Shown: one piece after another, positions 1 to 8,023 of the stretch
Position numbering within the stretch: position 1 is the stretch's first letter
Layout: the number at the start of each line of letters is the position of its first letter
Assembly: GCA_038064395.1 (NCBI GenBank)
Contig: JBBTTE010000004.1
Coordinates: 50,277-114,276, forward strand
Source: JBBTTE01 sp038064395
GTDB lineage: Bacteria; Patescibacteriota; Saccharimonadia; Saccharimonadales; UBA4665
Length of the DNA: 64,000 nt
Direction: 5' to 3'
The notes under the pieces: model-generated
The model's input: the letters and a program-made list of their open reading frames with translations, nothing else
Told to the model about the DNA's origin: nothing
The model's database searches: none
Program-made: the position numbers and the translations under genes

Positions 1-564
1 GACAAGGTTCAGGTCAAGATGTTGACTAGCGAACAAGTTGCCGCCAGCAAGAAGACCGATAACCCCAAAGGCTACCTCGGCATAATTCCAACCGACTACA
101 GAGTCCAGCGCTACACATGGTCAGCGCCAGTGGTAGCTGTGGGCTTTAGTGCCCAAGTGACGGCTCTGACATTCCAAGGGCTTGGACACGCTCTGAGCGG
201 CTTAGGCGGGCTAATAGCGGGTGGCCTGACGGGTAACACGACCGCCAGGCAAAACGGACAGGCTAGTGCCACAGAGCAGGTGGCGGGACCAGTGGGGATA
301 TTTGTAATATTGCAGAACGGTAGCTCATTGGGTTACCAGTTCGTGCTATTAATTATCGGAATAATTTCTCTGACATTGGCGATTATGAACATTTTGCCTA
401 TTCCAGCGCTTGATGGTGGTAGGCTTTGGATTACGCTGGCCACTCGGGGGCTCAAACGGCCGTTATCGGCCAAACGTGAAGAGGCGATTAATATGGCTGG
501 CTTCATGCTGTTGCTAGGCCTAATCTTCTTAATCACCATAGTCGATGTCAAACGCTTCTTCTGA
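1..564 (+). CDS. rseP: RseP-like site-2 (M50) zinc metalloprotease, C-terminal part
   Basis: The frame is open from base 1, so the gene begins upstream of the window and only about 187 C-terminal residues are visible. The NILPIPALDGGRL block is the classic third metal-site motif (N-x2-P-x4-DG) of M50 intramembrane metalloproteases. Hydrophobic stretches lie on both sides of it, with a final membrane helix at the C-terminus. The first visible part (GYLGIIPTD) fits the end of a PDZ region. The HExxH motif would be outside the window. The family cleaves membrane-bound substrates such as anti-sigma factors or signal-peptide remnants. The downstream protease gene starts inside this one (20-base overlap), suggesting translational coupling. 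Confidence 0.88.
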   Translation, partial: DKVQVKMLTSEQVAASKKTDNPKGYLGIIPTDYRVQRYTWSAPVVAVGFSAQVTALTFQGLGHALSGLGGLIAGGLTGNTTARQNGQASATEQVAGPVGIFVILQNGSSLGYQFVLLIIGIISLTLAIMNILPIPALDGGRLWITLATRGLKRPLSAKREEAINMAGFMLLLGLIFLITIVDVKRFF

Positions 565-1339
565 CCCCAAGACAGATAAGACAGAACTGACCAAACACTT
601 CATTGTGCCTTGGCACCCAATACTGGGGCTAGTATTCATAGTCGCGACTTATTACGCTGCTCAGATTACGGCCAGCATAGTTCTGTACTTATACGCATTA
701 CTTAATCATTGGACTCAGGTAGAGGCTGCTTCTAAGCTCAACGGTTCGGTAACAGCCCAGTTCGTCTACATCTTAATTACAGAACTTCTCATAGTCGGTG
801 CGATCTATCTCTTCCTGAGGATGTACAGACTTGGCTTTGCTTCTATAGGTCTCAAGAAGTTCCGTCTCAATGATTTGTTCTATGGTCTGGCAGCTGTGCC
901 GGTGTACTTCATCCTATATCTGATAACCGTAGGCCTAATCAGTCATTTCGTGCCTGGACTCGACATCAACCAAGAGCAACAGCTGGGCTTCAATAATGTT
1001 CATGGGTTATGGCCGCTAGCAATGACCTTTGTCGCTCTAGTGATTCTGCCGCCCCTAGTCGAAGAGATAATGGTTCGTGGCTTCCTCTACAGTACACTCA
1101 AGAAAGCCATGCCTACTATTGGTGCAGTGATTGCGACTAGTGCTGTATTCGCAGCAGCTCACCTGCCAGAGGGCGGGGCAGCCGGGCCTTTGTACATTGC
1201 GGCGCTTGATACCTTCGTGTTGAGTCTGGTGTTGATCTATCTAAGGGAAAAGACGGGTAGCCTGTGGGCTAGCATTACATTGCACGGTTTTAAGAACGGA
1301 ATTGCGTTCGTAGCGCTATTTGTATTACACCTCAATTAA
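545..1339 (+). CDS. CPBP-family intramembrane metalloprotease (CAAX-like)
   Basis: A 264-residue polytopic membrane protein with about seven hydrophobic segments. The family signature is clear: EEIMVRG gives EExxxR, AAHLPEG supplies the second-motif His, and HGFKNG gives the late HxxxN motif. CPBP proteins are membrane glutamic or metallo-type proteases related to Rce1; bacterial members act in protein maturation or bacteriocin immunity. The ATG lies inside the preceding rseP gene, so the two membrane proteases form one operon. The actual substrate cannot be read from the sequence. Confidence 0.87.
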   Translation: MSNASSDPKTDKTELTKHFIVPWHPILGLVFIVATYYAAQITASIVLYLYALLNHWTQVEAASKLNGSVTAQFVYILITELLIVGAIYLFLRMYRLGFASIGLKKFRLNDLFYGLAAVPVYFILYLITVGLISHFVPGLDINQEQQLGFNNVHGLWPLAMTFVALVILPPLVEEIMVRGFLYSTLKKAMPTIGAVIATSAVFAAAHLPEGGAAGPLYIAALDTFVLSLVLIYLREKTGSLWASITLHGFKNGIAFVALFVLHLN

Positions 1340-1342
1340 TGT

Positions 1343-1348
1343 TATAAT
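1343..1348 (+). promoter_or_regulatory. -10 box of leaderless promoter for the amino-acid kinase gene
   Basis: TATAAT ends seven bases before the ATG at 1356, the distance normally found between a -10 box and the transcription start. The mRNA should therefore begin at or next to the start codon. No Shine-Dalgarno sequence is present. Confidence 0.6.
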
Positions 1349-1355
1349 CATATAA

Positions 1356-2159
1356 ATGATAAGTAGTAATTCGAGAGAGCTAGTTGTATTAAAGCACGGT
1401 TCTTCTTCTGTCGAGAACTCTGATGGCATGGGCATTAATCAAGACCGTGTCAATTTCCATGTTGCACAGCATCGCCTATTGCGCGCCAATGGTATGGATA
1501 CCGTCGAAGTTAGTTCGGGTGGAACAGTTGATGGCAAGGAGTACGCTACAGAGCTAGGACTAGATATTGCTGACTATGAAAACAGCGAACTTGCCGCACT
1601 TGGTACATCTGGCCAGATTGCTCACTGGCGAGAAGCTGGGCGTCCTCATGCTCTACCTGTAGCCCAGGTTTTATCAACACATGAACAGATTGACGAAGAA
1701 GCTGCTGGCAAAAACATTACCGAAGGTATTCTTAGTCTGACACGCAAAGGGGCTTTGGTGGTCGTTAACGAAAGCGATATTGCTGCCTTTGAAGAAATGA
1801 ACGAATACGAGAAGTCTGTAGTCGCCAAAGAACAAGGGGAGACTGATGTCGAACCTGACAACGATTGGCTGGCAGCACATCTTGCTATATCACTTGGGGC
1901 TTCAAAGCTTCTATTGCTGGGCAAGATGCACGGGCTAACAGTCGAAGGCAAAATTGTTCGCGAGCTTCATGTCGACGATATACCTGAGATGCTTACGCAT
2001 TGCGATGGATCAAGCCGATCTGGCACCGGTGGCATGGCAAGCAAGCTTCTGGCAGCCGAAAAGGCTGCTAGGGCAGGTATAGACGTTAGAATCGGCCATG
2101 CTTTTATAGACTTAAACTATCTGTTGAGTCACAATGACGCGACTAGAGTGGTACAATAA
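1356..2159 (+). CDS. Amino-acid kinase family protein, glutamate 5-kinase-like
   Basis: 267 residues with an amino-acid-kinase fold. The N-terminal VLKHGSSSV resembles the K-x-GSS phosphate loop of glutamate 5-kinase. The late GTGGMASKLLAAEKA block matches the GTGGMxTKxxAA signature of ProB. No PUA domain follows, so this is the short form. ProB phosphorylates glutamate in proline synthesis, but no proA or proC is seen nearby, and several residues of the N-terminal glycine loop differ from typical ProB. The substrate is therefore uncertain; another small-molecule kinase of the fold is possible. The gene has its own leaderless promoter and ends just before proS. Confidence 0.72.
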   Translation: MISSNSRELVVLKHGSSSVENSDGMGINQDRVNFHVAQHRLLRANGMDTVEVSSGGTVDGKEYATELGLDIADYENSELAALGTSGQIAHWREAGRPHALPVAQVLSTHEQIDEEAAGKNITEGILSLTRKGALVVVNESDIAAFEEMNEYEKSVVAKEQGETDVEPDNDWLAAHLAISLGASKLLLLGKMHGLTVEGKIVRELHVDDIPEMLTHCDGSSRSGTGGMASKLLAAEKAARAGIDVRIGHAFIDLNYLLSHNDATRVVQ

Positions 2160-2178
2160 TGTGCAGTTAACGCGCATT

Positions 2179-3435
2179 ATGAAACTTTCTAAACTATTCA
2201 CTAAGACGAGCAAGAATGTACCAGCTGACGAGACGTCCAAGAACGCTCAGCTACTGATTCAGGCTGGCTTCATATATAAGGTGATGGCTGGCGTTTACGC
2301 CTATACGCCACTTGGCCTACGAGTTGTTGAGAATATCAAGCAGATTGTTCGCGAAGAGATGAATGCCATTAATGGTCAAGAGTTGATCATGACTAACTTG
2401 CAGCGCACTGAACCGTGGCAGACGACCGGACGATGGGATGATAAGGTTGTCGATATTTGGTTCAAGACCAAGTTGAAGGATGACACAGAGCTAGGTCTAG
2501 CTTGGTCGCACGAAGAGGCAATTATCGATATGATGAAGCACTTTGTAAGCAGCTACAAAGATCTGCCAATAAGTGTTTATCAGTTTCAGACTAAGCTTCG
2601 CAATGAGCTGCGAGCCAAGAGTGGGATTATGCGCGGACGCGAGTTCGTCATGAAGGATATGTACTCGTTGAGTGTTGATGCCGCCCAGCACGACGCCTAC
2701 TACAACTCGGCAATTGAGGCGTATAAGAAGGTCTATGATCGATTAGGTTTGGGGGAAGACACTTATGTGACTTTTGCTAGCGGTGGTGCGTTTACCCAGT
2801 TCAGTCATGAGTTCCAGACCGTTTGTGAAGCGGGTGAGGATGTTATTTATCTTCATAAGGGTAAGAACATTGCTATCAACGAAGAAGTTCTTAACGATGA
2901 GAGCCTCGCCAAGTTAGGCATCGCTCGCGACGAGCTAGAAGAAGTTAAGAGTAGTGAGGTTGGCAATATCTTCAACTTCGGCACTGATAAGAGCGAACAG
3001 ATGGACTTCGGCTTCACTAACGAAGCAGGCGAAAAGCAATTCATACATCTCGGATCTTACGGAATCGGCATCACCAGAATAATGGGTGTTATCGCTGAGA
3101 AATTCAGTGACGACAAAGGTCTGGTTTGGCCCGAGAATGTCGCTCCAGCCAAGGTTTATTTGGCCAGATTGGGTGATTCCACCGAAGTTATTAAGCAGTC
3201 CGACGAACTTTACGAAAAATTAACAGCAGCCGGCGCAGAGACATTGTATGATGACCGTGATATGCGTCCTGGACAGAAGTTTGCGGACGCCGATCTGCTA
3301 GGTATTCCGTACCGTGTAGTGATCAGCGACAAGACAGTTGCCGTCAGCAAATACGAGCTAAAAGCTCGCACATCTGATGACTCCAAACAAGTCGATATCA
3401 ACGAACTATTTAAAATACTAGGAATTACAGACTAA
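2179..3435 (+). CDS. proS: Proline-tRNA ligase, short form without editing domain
   Basis: Class II synthetase that charges tRNA-Pro. Starting at the ATG at 2179 (MKLSKLFTKTSKN) gives 418 residues and the usual N-terminus of this family; the in-frame upstream codons add only a non-conserved stretch. Motif 2 (RNELRAKSGIMRGREFVMKD) and motif 3 (GSYGIGITRIMGV) are plain. Typical bacterial ProRS has about 570 residues because of an editing insertion between motifs 2 and 3. Here the two motifs are joined by a short linker, so cis editing of Ala-tRNA-Pro is lost. A TACAAT -10 box lies at 2152-2157, giving a leader of roughly 15 bases. Confidence 0.93.
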   Translation: MKLSKLFTKTSKNVPADETSKNAQLLIQAGFIYKVMAGVYAYTPLGLRVVENIKQIVREEMNAINGQELIMTNLQRTEPWQTTGRWDDKVVDIWFKTKLKDDTELGLAWSHEEAIIDMMKHFVSSYKDLPISVYQFQTKLRNELRAKSGIMRGREFVMKDMYSLSVDAAQHDAYYNSAIEAYKKVYDRLGLGEDTYVTFASGGAFTQFSHEFQTVCEAGEDVIYLHKGKNIAINEEVLNDESLAKLGIARDELEEVKSSEVGNIFNFGTDKSEQMDFGFTNEAGEKQFIHLGSYGIGITRIMGVIAEKFSDDKGLVWPENVAPAKVYLARLGDSTEVIKQSDELYEKLTAAGAETLYDDRDMRPGQKFADADLLGIPYRVVISDKTVAVSKYELKARTSDDSKQVDINELFKILGITD

Positions 3436-3490
3436 CCGTTGTTATAATGGTGGTCTGATCCGTAGTCTGAATGAGAAGGAGGGAAGACCG

Positions 3491-3952
3491 ATGAAGAAGT
3501 TATTTCGATTGACCCAAGCGGGTGTGAACGAACTACAAGCCGAACTTGATACCCTAATTGGCAAGCGCACAGGTATTGCCGAGGCTATTCGCTATGCTCG
3601 TGAACTTGGTGACCTTAGCGAGAACGCTGAATACCAATCTGCTCGTGCCGAACAAGAACGTCACGAAGCGCGTATTAGTGAGATTGAGAACATACTGCAA
3701 AGCGTAGAAATCATCAAGAAGCCACGTGGTGACAGCAAAGTCCAGCTAGGCTCGGTTGTTAAGCTCAAGGGAGTTGGCGGTAAGGCTAAGGAGTTCCAAG
3801 TTGTTGGTACGGTCGAGGCTGATCCGCTTAATGGCAAGATTAGTGACGAATCACCAATTGGTCAAGCTCTACTAGGTCAAAAAGTCGGTGAAACGATCGA
3901 GATCGCTACTCCTAGTGACACTAGCGCCTACAAGATCGTCAGCATTAGCTAG
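3491..3952 (+). CDS. greA: Transcription elongation factor GreA
   Basis: 153 residues, normal family length. The N-terminal antiparallel coiled coil carries the GDLSENAEY tip loop, whose acidic residues enter the RNA polymerase secondary channel and stimulate cleavage of backtracked RNA. The C-terminal FKBP-like globular domain contains GSVVKLKG and the closing ISDESPIGQALLGQKVG block. The gene has TATAAT at 3443-3448 and a strong Shine-Dalgarno (AAGGAGGG) just before ATG. It is thus one of the leadered genes in a window rich in leaderless ones. Confidence 0.95.
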   Translation: MKKLFRLTQAGVNELQAELDTLIGKRTGIAEAIRYARELGDLSENAEYQSARAEQERHEARISEIENILQSVEIIKKPRGDSKVQLGSVVKLKGVGGKAKEFQVVGTVEADPLNGKISDESPIGQALLGQKVGETIEIATPSDTSAYKIVSIS

Positions 3953-3988
3953 GTAGCGCATAATTATTTCGTTATACTTACGTTAAAG

Positions 3989-5521
3989 ATGCAGTGGCTC
4001 AATAAGATAGTTAATGATTTAATAGCGCGTCATCCAGACGGTGAAATTGTTGTGTCCTCTGGCGTGTCCCCATCTGGTACTTATCACTTAGGAACACTCA
4101 GGGAGGTGCTGACAGCCGAGGCAATAGCTTATGCTGTACGGCAAAAGGGGCGACAATCGCGTCACATACATGTGGCTGATGATCTAGACGTCTTCCGCAA
4201 AGTGCCCGCAGACGTACCAGAGGGCTTCAAGCAATATCTAGGTAGGCCACTTTGTGATATACCGGCACCAGATGGTTCGGAACAGTCGTATGCCGACTAC
4301 TACCTCAGTGACCTCAATATTGCTGCTGATAAGATGCATACGGATATAGAAGTAATGCGGGCTCACGAGAAGTATCGCGCAGGGTTTTTCGTTGAAGCAA
4401 TCGAGAAGGCCTTGGCTAAGACGTCAGAAATCAAGCAAATTCTAGAGACAATCTCAGGGCACAAAGTCGACAATCAGTGGTCGCCGATTCAGGTAGTTGA
4501 GGATGGCTATCTCAAGAACCGGCAATTCATTAGCATGAACACCGACGACAAGACCTTGAACTTCAAGGACGGCGAAGGCAAGGAACGTCAGATCAGCTAT
4601 GCCAAGGGCGAAGTGAAGCTCAATTGGCGGATTGACTGGCCAGCCCGTTGGTGGCTGCTTAATGTGGCAGGCGAGCCGTTTGGGCGCGATCACGCTACCA
4701 AGGGCGGATCTTATGACACAGGCTCAGAGATTGTTAAGCAGGTGTATGGCGGCGAACCACCACTGCCGATGCCGTATAACTTCATTAATCGTACTGGCGA
4801 CACCAAGAAGATGAGCAAGAGCGCCGGCGACACTATAACTGCCTCGGCATTGCTCGAAATCCTGCCCGCCGAAGTTGTTTGGTTCTTCATACTGCGTTAC
4901 GCACCTGATAAGCAGCTATTCTTCGACGAAGGCGAGACCTTAATGCGCCTAGTTGATGAGTTTGGTGAATTACTTGCCAAGACTGACAAGTCAGACGCTG
5001 ACAAGCAGTTAATAGATATTTGCTTACATGGTGTAGAACAGCCGACAGTTAGTCGTGTGCCTTTCTCGCATCTCGTTGCGAGTTATCAAGCGGCACTGAG
5101 AGATGTGGACCGAACACTCGAGATCATTGGGCGCACCGAATATGCTCAAGTGGTGCAAGAAGATGCTGACATTATCAGTAATGAGCTACATTTCATCGAT
5201 GCCTGGCTCGATAAGCACGCACCTGAGGAAGTTAAGTTTTCTCTGCTGGATGAAGTTGATCAATCTGAGTTCACAGCTGCTCAACTTACATTCCTAAAGG
5301 AGCTCGGCAACAAAGTAGCCGAAGCGCCAGAAGACGCCGATGGCGTGTGGTTCCATAATGCAATCTACGAGCTAAAGGACAGTACTGGGCTAGCTCCTAA
5401 GGAGTTATTTACTACTTTGTACAAGTTAATAATAGGCAAAACATCAGGTCCACGCGCCGGTTGGTTCCTCAGCATCTTGCCTAGAGACTGGCTGATCAAG
5501 AGACTGAAGCTAGAGGCCTAG
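3989..5521 (+). CDS. lysS: Lysine-tRNA ligase, class I (archaeal type)
   Basis: 510-residue class I synthetase (LysK type) charging tRNA-Lys. The HIGH-equivalent is in SGTYHLGTLRE near residue 30, and KKMSKSAGDT near residue 273 is the KMSKS loop. The catalytic Rossmann domain also shows DDLDVFRKVP. The C-terminal half is helical, as in class I LysRS anticodon-binding domains. Most bacteria use the unrelated class II LysRS; class I is typical of archaea, spirochaetes, alphaproteobacteria and some Patescibacteria. TATACT lies ten bases before ATG, so the leader is only a few bases. The zincin gene begins immediately after its stop codon. Confidence 0.92.
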   Translation: MQWLNKIVNDLIARHPDGEIVVSSGVSPSGTYHLGTLREVLTAEAIAYAVRQKGRQSRHIHVADDLDVFRKVPADVPEGFKQYLGRPLCDIPAPDGSEQSYADYYLSDLNIAADKMHTDIEVMRAHEKYRAGFFVEAIEKALAKTSEIKQILETISGHKVDNQWSPIQVVEDGYLKNRQFISMNTDDKTLNFKDGEGKERQISYAKGEVKLNWRIDWPARWWLLNVAGEPFGRDHATKGGSYDTGSEIVKQVYGGEPPLPMPYNFINRTGDTKKMSKSAGDTITASALLEILPAEVVWFFILRYAPDKQLFFDEGETLMRLVDEFGELLAKTDKSDADKQLIDICLHGVEQPTVSRVPFSHLVASYQAALRDVDRTLEIIGRTEYAQVVQEDADIISNELHFIDAWLDKHAPEEVKFSLLDEVDQSEFTAAQLTFLKELGNKVAEAPEDADGVWFHNAIYELKDSTGLAPKELFTTLYKLIIGKTSGPRAGWFLSILPRDWLIKRLKLEA

Positions 5522-5890
5522 GTGGTAGAAGTCAGCGAAGAAGAGTTTCAGCGTCTGATCGATGAGGCGCTGGGCGAGTTGCCCAAGCAGCAAGTCGAAA
5601 ACATCAAGAACGTCGCGATCCTGTACGAAGATTTGCCTACGGAGGATCAGCGAGCCAAAACTAATCTGCATCCCAACCAAACTCTGCTAGGGCTGTACGA
5701 AGGTATTCCGCTAACTAAGCGTCAGGGTATGAGTACGACTTTGCCCGACAAGATAACTCTATTCAGGGTTCCGTTGCAGTACCAGTCTAATACTCCAGCC
5801 GAGCTCAAAGAGAATATTAAGCACACGCTGTGGCATGAAATAGCCCATTACTTTGGGCTAGATCACGACCGAATTCACGAACTAGAGTAA
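5522..5890 (+). CDS. Small zincin-type metallopeptidase (HExxHxxGxxH)
   Basis: 122 residues starting with GTG directly after the lysS stop, so it is probably co-translated. The C-terminal WHEIAHYFGLDHDRI contains the extended zinc motif HExxHxxGxxH. It resembles the small MMP-like or Zincin_1 (DUF1025/PF06262) proteins widespread in actinobacteria and Patescibacteria. No signal peptide or membrane segment is visible, so it should be cytoplasmic. The zinc ligands are intact, but the biological substrate of this family is not established. Confidence 0.8.
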   Translation: MVEVSEEEFQRLIDEALGELPKQQVENIKNVAILYEDLPTEDQRAKTNLHPNQTLLGLYEGIPLTKRQGMSTTLPDKITLFRVPLQYQSNTPAELKENIKHTLWHEIAHYFGLDHDRIHELE

Positions 5891-5893
5891 GCT

Positions 5894-6427
5894 CTAAGCT
5901 GCTTTCTTGGAAGCGGCCTTCTTGCCAGTATAGCTAGCACGAACCTGGAACAAGAAGTATGCACCAATAGCTGAGCCAATCAGTGAACCAATTAGGTTGC
6001 CGACACCGCCGTAGCTGGTGAATAGAACTACTACCCCATAAACTACGTTCAATAGTGCTGCGTAGAATAGCAAGTTCCAACCTGACTTCTTGCGATCACG
6101 CAAACCAGGGAAGGCGGCAATGTAGATCAATGCTTCAATTGTTAGTACTGCGAGACCAACCCAAATACCAGCACTCAGTCTATTAACGTCTGCTACAGCA
6201 GGTCCGCCGTAAGCAGCGCTAAGAGTGTTAGCGTAATTGATCAAGCTACTGGCTGCGTGTGCCCATGTCCAGACACCGTAAGCTGCCCAAAGGCTCAGAA
6301 GACCAAAAACAAGGCTCAACCAAGGGAGCCATTCCACTAACATTTTCTTACCACCTGCCGGTAACGCCGGTGCGTTCTTAACGAATAAATCGTCCAGTGA
6401 TTTTTCTATAGGTTCTAGAGCACTCAT
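5894..6427 (-). CDS. Four-TM membrane protein of unknown function
   Basis: 177 residues. A cytoplasmic-looking N-terminus of about 30 residues is followed by four hydrophobic helices (residues near 33-55, 85-105, 117-137 and 143-162) and an Ala/Lys-rich tail (KKAASKKAA). I do not recognise a named family; proteins like this are common in Saccharibacteria genomes (inference). GGGAG precedes the ATG by seven bases. Upstream, between 6460 and 6480, the octamer GCTTAATG occurs twice as a direct repeat, a possible operator. It converges with the zincin gene with only three bases between stops. Confidence 0.7.
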   Translation of the reverse strand: MSALEPIEKSLDDLFVKNAPALPAGGKKMLVEWLPWLSLVFGLLSLWAAYGVWTWAHAASSLINYANTLSAAYGGPAVADVNRLSAGIWVGLAVLTIEALIYIAAFPGLRDRKKSGWNLLFYAALLNVVYGVVVLFTSYGGVGNLIGSLIGSAIGAYFLFQVRASYTGKKAASKKAA

Positions 6428-6540
6428 ATTGATCTCCCAACTCGCTATTATCTTAATAAGCTTAATGTATGCTTAATGAGTAAAGTTTGCAACACCTTAT
6501 GCACAACTTCAGTAATTATTTTTACTTCCTAGGTTTGCCG

Positions 6541-6546
6541 TATAAT
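6541..6546 (+). promoter_or_regulatory. -10 box of leaderless promoter for the 6555 gene
   Basis: TATAAT ends eight bases before ATG at 6555 and there is no ribosome binding site. This implies a transcript starting at or within a base of the start codon. Confidence 0.55.
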
Positions 6547-6554
6547 GTAATCAC

Positions 6555-6854
6555 ATGACGAAAACTCGCGAACATCGCAAAATCCAAAACATTTGGAACA
6601 AAATATGGAAGGACGAGAAAGGGCAAGTCGTTATCTGGCAAATGCCGAATAAGTGGCTGATTGGCTGGGCGGGATTTACGTGCCTGTCGTTGCTAGTTAG
6701 CGGGTGGACTGCCGATGTGTTGTCTTGGATTGCCTCGGGATCGTTGATTACTTGGGCTGCGCTTGAGATTACCCAAGGCGCTAACTACTTTCGTCGTGTC
6801 TTCGGTCTTGTAATTCTGGGCTTTTCTATCGCTACTGTGCTTAAGAGCCTATAA
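6555..6854 (+). CDS. Small membrane protein, unknown
   Basis: 99 residues with a basic N-terminal segment (MTKTREHRKIQNIWNKI) followed by two or three hydrophobic helices between residues 34 and 97. No catalytic motif is seen and I do not recognise the family. The stop codon overlaps the -10 box of the msrA promoter (6850-6855), so msrA has its own transcript even though the genes are adjacent. Confidence 0.65.
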   Translation: MTKTREHRKIQNIWNKIWKDEKGQVVIWQMPNKWLIGWAGFTCLSLLVSGWTADVLSWIASGSLITWAALEITQGANYFRRVFGLVILGFSIATVLKSL

Positions 6855-6879
6855 TCTAACTTAGAAAGAGGCTTTGATT

Positions 6880-7362
6880 ATGGAGAAGGCAATTTTTGCA
6901 GCTGGGTGTTTCTGGGGGGTTCAGTATTACTTCGACCAAGTACCAGGAGTCACCAAAAGCATTGTTGGTTACACGGGCGGTCATACAGACAACCCTAGTT
7001 ACGAAGCTGTTTGTACTCATACAACCGGACATGCCGAAGCTGTTGAGTTAGAATTTGACCCCGAGCAGGTTAGTTACGAAGTTCTATGTAAGCAGTTCTT
7101 CCATATGCATGACCCAACCCAGCTGAATCGGCAAGGACCTGATGTCGGCGATAGCTATCGTACAGCTGTTTTTTATATGACAGAGCAACAAAAGACGATC
7201 GCTGAAGCTGTAAAGTTAGCCGAACAAGCTAACTTTGACAAACCGATAGTTACCGAGATAACAGAAGCCACTACGTTTTGGCCAGCCGAAGATTATCATC
7301 AAAAGTATGCGGAGAAAACGGGCAGAGGCATGTGCCACATTCCTTATGAGCCTGTAAACTAA
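6880..7362 (+). CDS. msrA: Peptide-methionine (S)-S-oxide reductase MsrA
   Basis: 160 residues. The catalytic GCFWG motif lies at residues 9-13, and the family blocks VGYTGG, GHAEAVE and FWPAEDYHQKY are all present. It repairs oxidised methionine in proteins using thioredoxin-type reductants. I chose the ATG at 6880 because AGAGG (6867-6871) sits eight bases upstream; the in-frame TTG at 6874 is too close to it. A TATAAT box at 6850-6855 gives a leader of about 18 bases. No MsrB domain is fused. Confidence 0.95.
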   Translation: MEKAIFAAGCFWGVQYYFDQVPGVTKSIVGYTGGHTDNPSYEAVCTHTTGHAEAVELEFDPEQVSYEVLCKQFFHMHDPTQLNRQGPDVGDSYRTAVFYMTEQQKTIAEAVKLAEQANFDKPIVTEITEATTFWPAEDYHQKYAEKTGRGMCHIPYEPVN

Positions 7363-7366
7363 TCTC

Positions 7367-7987
7367 ATGGCAGCAATTATCTTCGACATGGACGGCACGA
7401 TAGCTGATAGCTTTGACTATGTGCTTGGGTTTTTGCTCAAGCAAGGCAAGCTGCCGCCACTTAACGAACGCGACAAGGATAAGCTGCGTAACTTATCAAT
7501 GGTAGGTATGGCTCATCACCTCGGCTTCCGTCGGTGGCAGCTGCTTTTTTTGTTCTTCAAAGGTAGGCGCTTAATGAGTCGGTCTATTGAGAAGGTTCAG
7601 CCTTTTGAGGGTACGCCTGAGATAATTCGCAAGCTTCAGGCCGAAGGACACGAATTATTCATCATCAGTAGTAATAATTCACGAAATGTTAATCATTTTT
7701 TGCGTCATCACAAGCTGTATCAATACTTTACAAAAGTTTATGGCGGGGTGGGGTGGTTCGGCAAAGCACCTGCCTTACGCCGGCTGCTACGAGAGCAAAG
7801 CGTGGATGTCAAAGATGCCGTATATATTGGTGATGAATTACGAGATGTCGAAGCAGCCAAATCCGTTGGGATGAGAGTCGTGGCGGTAAGTTGGGGTTTT
7901 GCTAATCGCAGCAACTTGCAGGCTCTCAAGCCGACCGCCGTTGTCGATAATCGTGAAGAATTAATGAAAATACTCGAAGAGATCTAG
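7367..7987 (+). CDS. HAD-superfamily hydrolase, phosphoglycolate-phosphatase-like
   Basis: 206 residues with all HAD motifs: IIFDMDGTIADS (nucleophile Asp and general acid), FIISSNN (motif II Ser), a Lys in the GKAPALRR region (motif III) and YIGDELRDVEAA (motif IV acidic pair). The helical cap lies between motifs I and II, as in subfamily I (Gph/PpaX-like). It probably dephosphorylates a small metabolite. It follows msrA by four bases and is likely in the same operon. Confidence 0.85.
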   Translation: MAAIIFDMDGTIADSFDYVLGFLLKQGKLPPLNERDKDKLRNLSMVGMAHHLGFRRWQLLFLFFKGRRLMSRSIEKVQPFEGTPEIIRKLQAEGHELFIISSNNSRNVNHFLRHHKLYQYFTKVYGGVGWFGKAPALRRLLREQSVDVKDAVYIGDELRDVEAAKSVGMRVVAVSWGFANRSNLQALKPTAVVDNREELMKILEEI

Positions 7988-8009
7988 CAGTCTTCTGCCA
8001 AGCTGTTGC

Positions 8010-8015
8010 TATACT
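8010..8015 (+). promoter_or_regulatory. -10 box deciding the start of the 8024 nuclease gene
   Basis: TATACT ends eight bases before ATG at 8024. An upstream in-frame TTG at 8006 would lie inside or before the -10 box and cannot be on the mRNA, so 8024 is preferred. Confidence 0.55.
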
Positions 8016-8023
8016 GTAGGCAT

